NCBI GenBank assembly: GCA_017882425.1
Contig: JADGPM010000264.1
Coordinates: 1 to 36,221 of the forward strand
Reading direction: 5' to 3'
Source of the DNA: Solirubrobacteraceae bacterium
GTDB lineage: Bacteria; Actinomycetota; Thermoleophilia; Solirubrobacterales; Solirubrobacteraceae
Length of the DNA: 36,221 bases
Notes under the pieces: model-generated
What the model was told of the DNA's origin: nothing
What the model saw: the letters and a program-made list of their open reading frames with translations, nothing else
Databases searched by the model: none
Shown here: positions 8,764 through 17,491 of the stretch, piece after piece
Position numbering within the stretch: position 1 is the first letter of the stretch
How the letters are laid out: every line of letters starts with the position of its first letter
Program-made: the position numbers and the translations under genes

Positions 8764-9635
8764 CCGACGTCTTCCGTACGCCCGACGAGCGCTTCGCGGG
8801 CCTGCCCGGCTACGACTACGCCCCGCACTACGTCGAGGTCGACGGGCTGCGCCTGCACCACCTCGACGAGGGCTCCGGCTCGACCGTCCTGTGCTTCCAC
8901 GGCGAGCCGAGCTGGAGCTACCTCTACCGCCACATGCTCGACGTGCTCGTCGCGCACGACCACCGCGTCGTCTGCCCGGACGTCGTCGGCTTCGGCCGCT
9001 CGGACAAGCCGACCGACCCGGGCTGGTACAGCTACGAGCGCCACTGCGAGACGATGGCCCGGCACCTCGAGCAGGTCGACCTGCAGGACGTCACGGTCGT
9101 GGTGCAGGACTGGGGCGGCCCGATCGGGCTGCGCTGGGCCGTCGAGCATGCGGACCAGGTCGCGCGGCTCGTCGTCATGAACACCGGCCTGTTCACGGGG
9201 CGCGTCAGCAAGGGCTTCATGCGCTGGCGCGACTTCGCCGAGCGCACGCCGGACCTGCCCGTCGGCTTCATCATCCAGGGCGGCACCACGACGGAGCTGC
9301 CGGCCGAGGTCGTCGCCGCCTACGACGCGCCGTTCCCCAGCGCGGAGAGCAAGGCCGGCGCCCAGACGTTCCCGCTGCTCGTCCCGCTCAGCGCCGACGA
9401 CCCCGGTGCGAGCGAGATGCTCGCCGTGCAGGAGGCGCTCAGCCGCTGGGACAAGCCCGCGCTGGTCGCGTTCTCCGACAGCGACCCCGTCTTCCCCTAC
9501 CCGCAGGCGGGCGAGGTGTTCACCGCGCTGCTGCCGACCGCCGGCGAGCAGGTCCGGATCGAGGGCGCCGCGCACTTCCTCCAGGAGGACCGGGGCGCGC
9601 AGATCGCCGAGGCGATGCTCGCGGCGTTCGGCTAG
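8760..9635 (+). CDS. Haloalkane dehalogenase (alpha/beta hydrolase)
   Basis: HGEPSWSYLYR, VVQDWGGPIGLR (nucleophile Asp followed by Trp), SDSDPVFP acid, GAAHFLQED His; ATGA overlap with tetR. Confidence 0.88.
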   Translation: MTDVFRTPDERFAGLPGYDYAPHYVEVDGLRLHHLDEGSGSTVLCFHGEPSWSYLYRHMLDVLVAHDHRVVCPDVVGFGRSDKPTDPGWYSYERHCETMARHLEQVDLQDVTVVVQDWGGPIGLRWAVEHADQVARLVVMNTGLFTGRVSKGFMRWRDFAERTPDLPVGFIIQGGTTTELPAEVVAAYDAPFPSAESKAGAQTFPLLVPLSADDPGASEMLAVQEALSRWDKPALVAFSDSDPVFPYPQAGEVFTALLPTAGEQVRIEGAAHFLQEDRGAQIAEAMLAAFG

Positions 9636-9641
9636 CGCGCC

Positions 9642-10331
9642 GTGGCCTCCCCCGCCGACCTGCTCGCTCGGCGCGTCGCCCCGAGCGCCGTGATCGCGCT
9701 CTCGCGCGTCACGTGGCCCGCCCGCCTGGGCGCGGCGACGCGCCGGCGGCTGGGGCGGCGCGGGCGCGTCGAGCTGTTCTTCGCCTTCGACGATCCGTGC
9801 AGCGCGATCGCCGTCATCGACCTGACGGAGCGCCTGGCCGGCCGCGACGTCCGCCTGCTGCTGAAGCCCGTGGTCCGGCGCGGCATCGAGGACGACCCCG
9901 CGGTCGAGCTCAAGCGCCGCTACGCGATCGACGACGCCCGGCGGCTCGGCCGGCGCAGCGGGCTCGAGCTCGCCCGCCGCGAGCCGCTCGCCGCGCAGGA
10001 CGTCGGGTTCCTGGCCGAGTGGGTGGCGGCCGCGCCGCAGGGGCCGGCGCTGACGCGCTTCTGCGTGGCCGCGCAGCACCGCCTGTGGCTGGAGTCCGAG
10101 GGGCCCGTCGAGCGCGCCGACTACGGCCTGCTGTGGCGCGCGTGCCTCGGCGGGCGCCCGCCTGCGACCGGCGGACCGCAGGCGCTGCGGCGCAACGAGC
10201 GCCTGATGCGCCGCCGGCGCCCGTACGACACGCCCGCCGCGTGGGTGCACGGCCAGTGGTTCTTCGCGCACGACCGGCTCGCGCAGATCGCCGAGCGCCT
10301 CGACGACCTCGGCTGGACGGCCGGAGCATGA
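9642..10331 (+). CDS. Thioredoxin-fold (DsbA/HCCA-isomerase-like) protein with variant active-site segment
   Basis: GTG start 6 nt after the dehalogenase stop; VELFFAFDDPCSAIAVIDL...AWVHGQWFFAHDRLAQIAERL. Confidence 0.65.
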   Translation: MASPADLLARRVAPSAVIALSRVTWPARLGAATRRRLGRRGRVELFFAFDDPCSAIAVIDLTERLAGRDVRLLLKPVVRRGIEDDPAVELKRRYAIDDARRLGRRSGLELARREPLAAQDVGFLAEWVAAAPQGPALTRFCVAAQHRLWLESEGPVERADYGLLWRACLGGRPPATGGPQALRRNERLMRRRRPYDTPAAWVHGQWFFAHDRLAQIAERLDDLGWTAGA

Positions 10332-10924
10332 ACACGCAGCCGCTCGACTTCTTCTTCTCGTTCCGCAGCCCGTACTCGTACCTCGCGGGCCCCCGCGCCT
10401 TCGCACTGCCCGAGCGCTACGACGTCGACCTGACGTTCCGCGGCGTGATCCCGATGGCGATGCGCGGGCAGTCGGTGCCGCGCGAGAAGGGCCTGCACAC
10501 GCTGCGCGACGTCGCACGCGAGGCGCGGCGCCTGGGCATGCCGTTCGGCCCGGTGCACGACCCGCTCGGCGACGGGGCGATCCGCTGCCTGCTCGTGTCC
10601 GAGCACGCGATCGACGTGGGGCGCGAGCGCGAGTTCGTCCTCACCGCCAGCCGGGGCATCTGGGCCGAGGCGGTCGACGTCGCGAGCGACGACGGGCTGC
10701 GCGCGGTCTGCGAGCGCGCGGGCCTGGAGTGGGCCGCGTGCGCGGCGGCGCTGGAGGATCCGGCGCTGCGTGCGCGCGTGGATGCGAACACCGCCGCGCT
10801 CGCCGACCTCGGCCACTGGGGCGTCCCGGTGTTCGTCTTCGCGGGTGAGCTCTTCTGGGGCCAGGACCGCATCGAGGACCTCGAGGCCACCCTGCGCGAC
10901 GCCGGCCTCGACCTGCCAACCTGA
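10328..10924 (+). CDS. 2-hydroxychromene-2-carboxylate isomerase/DsbA family protein (kappa-GST-like)
   Basis: LDFFFSFRSPYSYLAGPRAF N-terminus and GVPVFVFAGELFWGQDRIEDLEATL C-terminus; ATGA overlap with previous gene. Confidence 0.85.
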   Translation: MNTQPLDFFFSFRSPYSYLAGPRAFALPERYDVDLTFRGVIPMAMRGQSVPREKGLHTLRDVAREARRLGMPFGPVHDPLGDGAIRCLLVSEHAIDVGREREFVLTASRGIWAEAVDVASDDGLRAVCERAGLEWAACAAALEDPALRARVDANTAALADLGHWGVPVFVFAGELFWGQDRIEDLEATLRDAGLDLPT

Positions 10925-10932
10925 ACGACCGC

Positions 10933-12477
10933 ATGGGCACCGCCACCTCCCCTCGCGTCCGCCGCCTGAGCGCGGCCCTCGCCGTCGGCCTCGCGGTCCT
11001 CGCCGCCGGCACCGGGAGCGCGCGGGCCGCGTACGACGCGGGCGACCCGGCGCAGAAGGCGCAGTACGACGCCGCCCTGAGCCTCGCCACCCGCGGCTAC
11101 GAGTACGGCGTGCCGCTGCTCGACATGCAGAAGACCTTCGCGACGAGCACGAGCGTCAACGTCGCCAACGGCCGCGGCGGCGGGCCGGCGAACGCCTTCA
11201 GCAACTTCGCCAGGCTCGCCGACGCCAAGGACCGCACGGTGGTGGCGCCGAACGCCGACACGCTCTACTCGATGGCCTGGCTCGACCTCTCCGGGCAGCC
11301 GCAGGTCATCCACACCGCGAAGGCCACGAGGCGCTTCCACGTGCTCGAGCTGCTGTCGCCCTACGAGGAGAACTTCGCCAACATCGGCGCGCCGGACAGG
11401 GCGCTGCCCGACGGCGACTACCTCGTCACCGGCCCGGGCTTCTCGGGGCGCGTCCCGAGGGGCCTCACGCGGATCCGCAGCCCCTACGACCGCGTCTGGG
11501 TCATCGGCCGCACGTTCATCGCCGGCAGGGCCGACCTTGCGGCGACGCAGAAGGTCATGCGGACCTACCGGATCACACCGCTGGACCACTGGAACGCCGC
11601 GCGGCCCTACGGCTACCTCCAGCCGCGGCCACGGAGAGCCGACCGCACGATCGACGAGGCGCACATCCCGGGCACGGGCGCCGGCGAGGACCCGGCGACG
11701 TTCTTCGACGCGCTCGGCGCGGCGCTGGTGCGCTTCCCGCCGCCCGCCGCCGACCGGCCGATCCTCTCGCAGCTGCGCACGCTCGGCATCGGCCCGGGAC
11801 TGCACCCGACGAAGGACGCCGGGCTCACAGACCCCCAGCTGCAGGCGCTGCGCGACGCGGTGACCCAGGGCCCCGGCGACGTGCAGTCGAAGTTCGTCGC
11901 CAGGTACTTCGAGGGCTTCGACAAGTACGGCGGCTGGGCGGTCTCCACGCTCGGCAGCTACGGCACCGACTACACGTTCCGCGCGATGATCGACAAGGTC
12001 GGGCTCGGCGCGCCGCGGCCCGAGGTCGCGATGTACCCGCTCGCGCTGCTCGACCACGACCGCGGCGCGCTCACCGGCACGAAGCGCTACGTCGCGCACT
12101 TCCCGGCGAAGTACGCGCATCCGCCCGTGCGGTTCTTCTGGTCGATGACGCTCTACGACGGCGACGGGTTCTTCGTCGACAACCCGCTCGGGCGCTACCT
12201 CGTCAACGACCGCAGCGGCCTGAGGTACAACGCCGACGGCTCGCTCGACGTCTACATCCAGCCGGACGCGCCCACCGACGCCGCCCAGCAGCGCAACTGG
12301 CTCCCCTCGCCCCAGCCGACCGCCGCGACGACGGGGTTCCGGCTGATCGTGCGCCTCTACGGCCTCTCGCCGTCGGCGATCAGGGGCGTCACCGCGGGCA
12401 CCGGCTGGCGGGGCCCGACGATCCTCCCCTGCGGCGCGGGCAACGTGACCTCGCAGGGCACCGCCTGCGCGCGCTAG
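10933..12477 (+). CDS. Secreted DUF1254/DUF1214 domain protein
   Basis: Signal peptide; YEYGVPLLDMQKTF, VVAPNADTLYSMAWLDLSGQP (DUF1254-like); RFFWSMTLYDGDGFFVDNPLGRYLVNDRSGLRYNADGSLDVYIQPDAP (DUF1214-like). Confidence 0.88.
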   Translation: MGTATSPRVRRLSAALAVGLAVLAAGTGSARAAYDAGDPAQKAQYDAALSLATRGYEYGVPLLDMQKTFATSTSVNVANGRGGGPANAFSNFARLADAKDRTVVAPNADTLYSMAWLDLSGQPQVIHTAKATRRFHVLELLSPYEENFANIGAPDRALPDGDYLVTGPGFSGRVPRGLTRIRSPYDRVWVIGRTFIAGRADLAATQKVMRTYRITPLDHWNAARPYGYLQPRPRRADRTIDEAHIPGTGAGEDPATFFDALGAALVRFPPPAADRPILSQLRTLGIGPGLHPTKDAGLTDPQLQALRDAVTQGPGDVQSKFVARYFEGFDKYGGWAVSTLGSYGTDYTFRAMIDKVGLGAPRPEVAMYPLALLDHDRGALTGTKRYVAHFPAKYAHPPVRFFWSMTLYDGDGFFVDNPLGRYLVNDRSGLRYNADGSLDVYIQPDAPTDAAQQRNWLPSPQPTAATTGFRLIVRLYGLSPSAIRGVTAGTGWRGPTILPCGAGNVTSQGTACAR

Positions 12478-14123
12478 AACAGCCCGACCGTCGCGCCTGA
12501 GGCGTCGACGTCGATCTGCTCGGCGACCGGACCGTCCGGCAGGCCGGGCATGAGCTGCACATCGCCGCAGAGCGCGACGACCCAGCCGGCGCCGGCGTAG
12601 ACGCGCACGTCGCGGACCGGCAGCGTGAACCCCTCGGGGGCGCCGATCAACGACGGGTCGGCGGACAGCGACAGCGGCGTCTTCGCGATGCAGACCGGCA
12701 GCCCGCCGAACCCCTCGGCCTCCAGCGCGGCGATGCGCTGTGCCGCCGCCGGCGCGATGTCGAGGCCCGCGGCGCGGTAGACCCGGCGCGCCACGGTCTC
12801 GAGCTTCTCCGTGAGGCTCGCGGCGTCGTCGTAGAGCGGGCGGAACGCGCTCGGCTGCTCACACGCCTCGACGACCGCGGCGGCGAGGTCGGCGGCACCG
12901 GCGCCGCCATGCTCGAACGCGGTGCAGACGACGGCCGCGTGCGCGCCGGCCTCGAGGCCGAGCGCGCACAGCAGCCGCAGGTCCTCGTCGGCGTCACCTG
13001 CACGGCGGTTGACCGCCACGACGCAGGGGACGCCGAAGCCGCGCACGATCGCGACGTGCCGGGCGAGGTTCGCCGCGCCGGCGCGCAGGTCCCCGCCGCC
13101 GTGGTGGCGCAGCGTGGCGACGCCCGCCACCACGACCGCCGCGCTCGGCGCGAACCCGGCGGTGCGGCAGACGATGTCCGAGAACTTCTCGAACCCGAGG
13201 TCCGCCGCGAACCCCGCCTCGGTGACGACGTGCTCGGCGAGCCCGAGCGCGACGCGGTCGGCGAGCACCGAGTTGTTGCCGTGGGCGATGTTCGCGAACG
13301 GACCCGCGTGAACGAGGCACGGCTGGCCTTCGAGCGTCTGGACCAGGTTGGGATCGAGCGCGTCGCGCAGCAGCACCGTCATCGCCCCGGCGGCCCGGAG
13401 CGCCTCCGCGGTCACCGGCCGTCCGGTGCCGTCCCGGGCGACGATGATCGCGCCGAGCCGGCGGCGCAGGTCCGGCAGGTCCGCGGCGACCGACAGGATC
13501 GCCATCACCTCCGAGGCCGCGGCGATGTCGAAGCCCGTCTCCCGCGGGAACGCGCCCTCGCCCGGGTCACGGCCGACCTCGATGCGCCGCAGCACGCGGT
13601 CGCTCATGTCGAGCGTGCGCCGCCAGGTGATCGACGCGGGGTCGATGCCGAGCGGGTTGCCGTGGATCAGCGACGCGTCGAGCATCGAGGCGAGCAGGTT
13701 GTTCGCCGCGGCGATCGCGTGGATGTCGCCGGTGAAGTGGAGGTTGACGTCCTCCATCGGCACGAGCTGTGCGCGGCCGCCCCCCGCGCCGCCGCCCTTG
13801 CGGCCGAAGACCGGGCCGAGCGAGGGCTCGCGCAGGCAGAGGATCGGCCTGCGACCGATCGCGCCGAGGCCCTGCGTCAGCCCGATCGCCGTCGTCGTCT
13901 TGCCCTCGCCGAAGCGCGTCGGCGTCACCGCCGTGACGCACACGAGCCTGCCCTGCGGGCCACCGGCGGTCCGCTCGAGGACCGCCGCCGCGGCGACCTT
14001 CGCCTTCGCCCGGCCCCAGGGGATGATCTCGTGCGGCCGCAGCCCCGCGTCGGCGGCGACGTCGGCGATCGGCCGCCCGGCCGCCGCGTGCGCGATCTCC
14101 AGGCTCCCGGCACCGTCGCTCAT
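12474..14123 (-). CDS. fhs: Formate--tetrahydrofolate ligase
   Basis: VTPTRFGEGKTTTAIGLTQGL, REPSLGPVFGRKGGGAGGGRAQLVPMEDVNLHFTGDIHAI, LIHGNPLGIDP, TGFDIAAASEVMAIL; 549 aa from ATG 14123. Confidence 0.97.
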   Translation of the reverse strand: MSDGAGSLEIAHAAAGRPIADVAADAGLRPHEIIPWGRAKAKVAAAAVLERTAGGPQGRLVCVTAVTPTRFGEGKTTTAIGLTQGLGAIGRRPILCLREPSLGPVFGRKGGGAGGGRAQLVPMEDVNLHFTGDIHAIAAANNLLASMLDASLIHGNPLGIDPASITWRRTLDMSDRVLRRIEVGRDPGEGAFPRETGFDIAAASEVMAILSVAADLPDLRRRLGAIIVARDGTGRPVTAEALRAAGAMTVLLRDALDPNLVQTLEGQPCLVHAGPFANIAHGNNSVLADRVALGLAEHVVTEAGFAADLGFEKFSDIVCRTAGFAPSAAVVVAGVATLRHHGGGDLRAGAANLARHVAIVRGFGVPCVVAVNRRAGDADEDLRLLCALGLEAGAHAAVVCTAFEHGGAGAADLAAAVVEACEQPSAFRPLYDDAASLTEKLETVARRVYRAAGLDIAPAAAQRIAALEAEGFGGLPVCIAKTPLSLSADPSLIGAPEGFTLPVRDVRVYAGAGWVVALCGDVQLMPGLPDGPVAEQIDVDASGATVGLF

Positions 14124-14134
14124 CCGGCGCGAGC

Positions 14135-16534
14135 CTAGAGCCCGCCGACGACGACGTTCGCGCTGACGACGTGCCCGACCGGACGCCGGCCGCGCAGCAC
14201 GCTGAGGCGCACGACGTACGTGCCCGCGTGCGCACCGGAGGGCAGTCGCACGCGCAGCGTGCGCGCGTGGCGTGCAGCAACGGTCGCGTGCAACGTCGCG
14301 AGCGGGCGGCGGGCGCCGCGCCGCTCCAGCCTCACGCGCACGGTGCGCGTCGCGTCGGAGCGCACGCGGAGGATGATCGCGCGGCCGGTCACGCGCCGCG
14401 GCAGCGTCGCGGTGACCGCGCCGGAGCGCAGCGTCGTGCTCCGCGCGGGGCCGACGACGACGGTGACGGCGGCGGCGCCCGCGTTGCCGGCGACGTCCCG
14501 GAAGCGCAGCAGGAGCGACCGCGTCCCGGGCGTCGGGAACGTGAACCGCACGCTCGGCCCGCGCCTGACCGGCGTCCCCGGTCTGCTCCACGCGAACCCG
14601 TCCGGCGCGAGGCCCGAGCCGCCGGGCGGATCACTCGCCCCGGCACGGAGCGTCACGGGCTCGCCGGCGACGGCGGCGACCGTCTGCGCCGGGGCGGTCG
14701 GCGCGGTGCGATCGACGTCGATCGGGCCGAACGCCGCGACCGCGCTGTGCCCCACCCGGTCGCGGCAGGTCGCCGTCCGCCGCTGCCCCGCGCCGTCGCC
14801 CTCGACGACCTGGTCGGGGTCGACGCTCGCAACGCCGGAGCCCTCGTCGGCGCAGGCGAGATGCAGCGTCACCGGCTGGTTCGTCCAGGTCCCGGGGGCG
14901 TACGCCCGCCCGCCGGCGGTCGCGCCGAGCGTGGCGACGGGCGCCGCGGCGTCGACCTGCACCGTCCGCGTCCCGGGGTCCGAGACGTTCCCGGCGAGGT
15001 CGCTCACCGTCCCGCTGAGCACGTGCGGCCCGGCCGTGGCGAACGACCCGCCGGCGGGCAGCGACGCCGGGGCGACGCCCGACCCGGGGCTGCCGTCCGG
15101 GAGCGGCGGGTCGCCGGCGCTCGCGAAGCCGAGCGTGACGGCGTCCGCGAACCAGTCGCCGCCGAGCGCGTCCGCCGCGCGGTCGGCCGTGACGAGCGGC
15201 GCCAACGGCGCGGTGCGGTCGACGACCGCCGGCGCCGACGCGGCCGAGGGCGGTCCGTCGGTCGCGGCGTCGGACCCCACGACGCGGTAGGTCCACGTGC
15301 CCTGCGGCTCCGGCCAGGTCGAGCTGAACGCGTACGACAGCCCGCGGATGCCGCTGGCGATCGTCGACCAGTCGCCGTCGTTCGCGTCGCGATGCTGCAG
15401 TGCGTAGGTCAGCGCGTCGCCGTCGGGGTCCACGGCCGCCGGCCAGCTGACGGTGAACTGCCCGCGGCTCACGGCGGCGCTCGCCGACGGCGCATCGGGC
15501 GCGCCGGGCGCGCGGTTTCCCGGCGCCGGAACCGGCGTGCGCAGCACGCGCTGCAGCGCGAACCAGGCCGGCTTGGGCTGGTACTCCGTGTCGAAGGGCA
15601 GCGCCATCGCGCCCGCGCCGCGGTAGTAGGCGTCGGTGAAGCCCCACGTCGTGAGGCGCCCGCAGGCCGGCTGGGCCTGGCAGGCGGCGGCGACCGTCTG
15701 GTAGGCCTGCGCCTGCTGGTCGAGCTTCTGCGCCGTCGTCCCGGGGAGCGACGAGGTGGAGTCGTCGAGCTCGGTGATCTGGACCTGCAGCCCCAGCGCG
15801 GCGACCCGCGCCATCGCCTCCTCGATGCGGTACTGCGGCGGCGCGCGCCCGTAGAGGTGCATCTGCAGGCCGATGCCGTCGAGCGGGACGCCGCGGGCGA
15901 GGAAGTCGCGCGCCATGGCCTCCATCGCGGTGAACTTCGTGTTGACCCAGTCGGCGCGGTACTCGTCGTAGAAGAGCTGCGCCGACGGGACCGCGGCATG
16001 GGCGACCCGGAACGCGTGCTCGACCCACCCCGGGCCCAGCACGCGCGACCACAGGCAGTCGTACGGCGTGCCGTCGTCGTTGAACGCCTCGTTGACGACG
16101 TCCCACGAACCGACCGCCGTGCCGAAGTGCCGCATGACCGTCGTGATGTAGTCGTCAAGGACCGATGTGAGCTCGTCGGCGGTCCACGCGCGGTCCAGCA
16201 GCCAGGATGGCAGCCAGGCGTCGCGGCACCACAGGAGCGTGTGGCCGTGGACCTGCTGGCCCGCGCCCAGGGCCCAGCTCACCATCTGGTCCTGCAGCCC
16301 GAACGTGAAGACGCCCGGCTGGGGCTCGGTCTCGGCGATCTTGAACGCGCTCTCGGCGACCACGGCGTCGTAGCGCGCGAGCGTCGCGCGGTAGCGCGGG
16401 TCGGGCGCCTGGAACCCGTCGTCGTTGATCGCCGCGCCGAGCTGGACCGGGGTTCGCGCCTGTGCGGGCGCCGCCGCCGCGGGCGCGAGCAGCAGCACCA
16501 GGGCGCCGAGCAGCGCTGCGATGTACGGGCGCAC
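14135..16534 (-). CDS. Secreted GH10 endo-beta-1,4-xylanase with C-terminal FN3/Ig-like modules
   Basis: Signal peptide; HGHTLLWC, WDVVNEAF (acid/base Glu), ITELDDS (nucleophile Glu), WGFTDAYYR; followed by FN3-like and repeated Ig-like segments (DRTAP...DVAGNA). Confidence 0.92.
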   Translation of the reverse strand: MRPYIAALLGALVLLLAPAAAAPAQARTPVQLGAAINDDGFQAPDPRYRATLARYDAVVAESAFKIAETEPQPGVFTFGLQDQMVSWALGAGQQVHGHTLLWCRDAWLPSWLLDRAWTADELTSVLDDYITTVMRHFGTAVGSWDVVNEAFNDDGTPYDCLWSRVLGPGWVEHAFRVAHAAVPSAQLFYDEYRADWVNTKFTAMEAMARDFLARGVPLDGIGLQMHLYGRAPPQYRIEEAMARVAALGLQVQITELDDSTSSLPGTTAQKLDQQAQAYQTVAAACQAQPACGRLTTWGFTDAYYRGAGAMALPFDTEYQPKPAWFALQRVLRTPVPAPGNRAPGAPDAPSASAAVSRGQFTVSWPAAVDPDGDALTYALQHRDANDGDWSTIASGIRGLSYAFSSTWPEPQGTWTYRVVGSDAATDGPPSAASAPAVVDRTAPLAPLVTADRAADALGGDWFADAVTLGFASAGDPPLPDGSPGSGVAPASLPAGGSFATAGPHVLSGTVSDLAGNVSDPGTRTVQVDAAAPVATLGATAGGRAYAPGTWTNQPVTLHLACADEGSGVASVDPDQVVEGDGAGQRRTATCRDRVGHSAVAAFGPIDVDRTAPTAPAQTVAAVAGEPVTLRAGASDPPGGSGLAPDGFAWSRPGTPVRRGPSVRFTFPTPGTRSLLLRFRDVAGNAGAAAVTVVVGPARSTTLRSGAVTATLPRRVTGRAIILRVRSDATRTVRVRLERRGARRPLATLHATVAARHARTLRVRLPSGAHAGTYVVRLSVLRGRRPVGHVVSANVVVGGL

Positions 16535-16668
16535 CCCTAGACCGTACCCCCGCGGTCGCCGCGCGGGCAGCGGGTTTCCCGCAGTCCTTCGCGGGCGCGC
16601 CCCGTTGTCGCCGGCGTGCGGCGCACTAGGCTCGTCGTCAACGACTCCCGACTCGTGGGAAGGCCCGC

Positions 16669-17478
16669 ATGAGCACCGCCGCCGTCGTCATCATCGTCGT
16701 GATCCTGATCGCCGCGCTGGTCCTGCTCATCGCCGCGATCCACATCGTCAAGCAGTACGAGCGCGGCGTGCAGTTTCGCCTCGGCAAGCTCAAGGACGGG
16801 CCGCGTGGCCCCGGGCTGGTCCTCATCATCCCGCTCGTCGACCGCCTGCGGATCGTGTCGCTGCGCATCGTGACGATGCCGATCCAGTCCCAGGGGATCA
16901 TCACGCGCGACAACGTCAGCGTCGACATCGCTGCGGTCGCCTACTACAGGGTCAAGGATCCGATCCGTTCGGTGATCGCGATCGAGGACGTGGCCGTGGC
17001 GATCAACCAGATCGCCCAGACCACCCTGCGCTCCGTCGTCGGCCAGCACACGCTGGACGACGCGCTCGCGGCGACCGACAAGATCAACCGGCACATCCGC
17101 GAGATCCTGGACGTGCAGACCGAGGACTGGGGCGTCGAGGTGACGCTCGTCGAGCTCAAGGACATCCAGCTCCCCGAGACCATGAAGCGCGCGATGGCCA
17201 AGGAGGCCGAGGCCGAGCGCGAGAAGCGCGCCAAGATCATCGCCGCCGAGGGCGAGGCGCTCGCGGCGGGCGAGCTCGCCAACGCGTCGGACATCATGAT
17301 GGCCCACCCGCTCGCGCTGCAGCTGCGCACGCTGCAGACGCTGCTCGACATCTCCGTCGACAAGAACTCGACGATCGTCTTCCCGTCACCCCTCATGAGC
17401 ACGATCGAGGAGCTGGGGTCCTTCATCGCACGCGAGCGCGACGCGTCGGGCCGAACGCCACCGCCCGCTGCGCAGTAG
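16669..17478 (+). CDS. Slipin/SPFH (band 7) family membrane protein
   Basis: N-terminal transmembrane segment; [93 protein letters not shown]. Confidence 0.95.
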   Translation: MSTAAVVIIVVILIAALVLLIAAIHIVKQYERGVQFRLGKLKDGPRGPGLVLIIPLVDRLRIVSLRIVTMPIQSQGIITRDNVSVDIAAVAYYRVKDPIRSVIAIEDVAVAINQIAQTTLRSVVGQHTLDDALAATDKINRHIREILDVQTEDWGVEVTLVELKDIQLPETMKRAMAKEAEAEREKRAKIIAAEGEALAAGELANASDIMMAHPLALQLRTLQTLLDISVDKNSTIVFPSPLMSTIEELGSFIARERDASGRTPPPAAQ

Positions 17479-17491
17479 CCGTCCGGGACCC

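Noticed and set aside
14171-16540. 789-aa plus-strand ORF opposite the xylanase
   Set aside because: Third-position GC bias artefact; the opposite strand carries intact GH10 catalytic motifs and a signal peptide.
16669-17478. Slipin as half of a slipin/NfeD membrane system
   Set aside because: No NfeD-like gene is adjacent; slipins without NfeD are ordinary.
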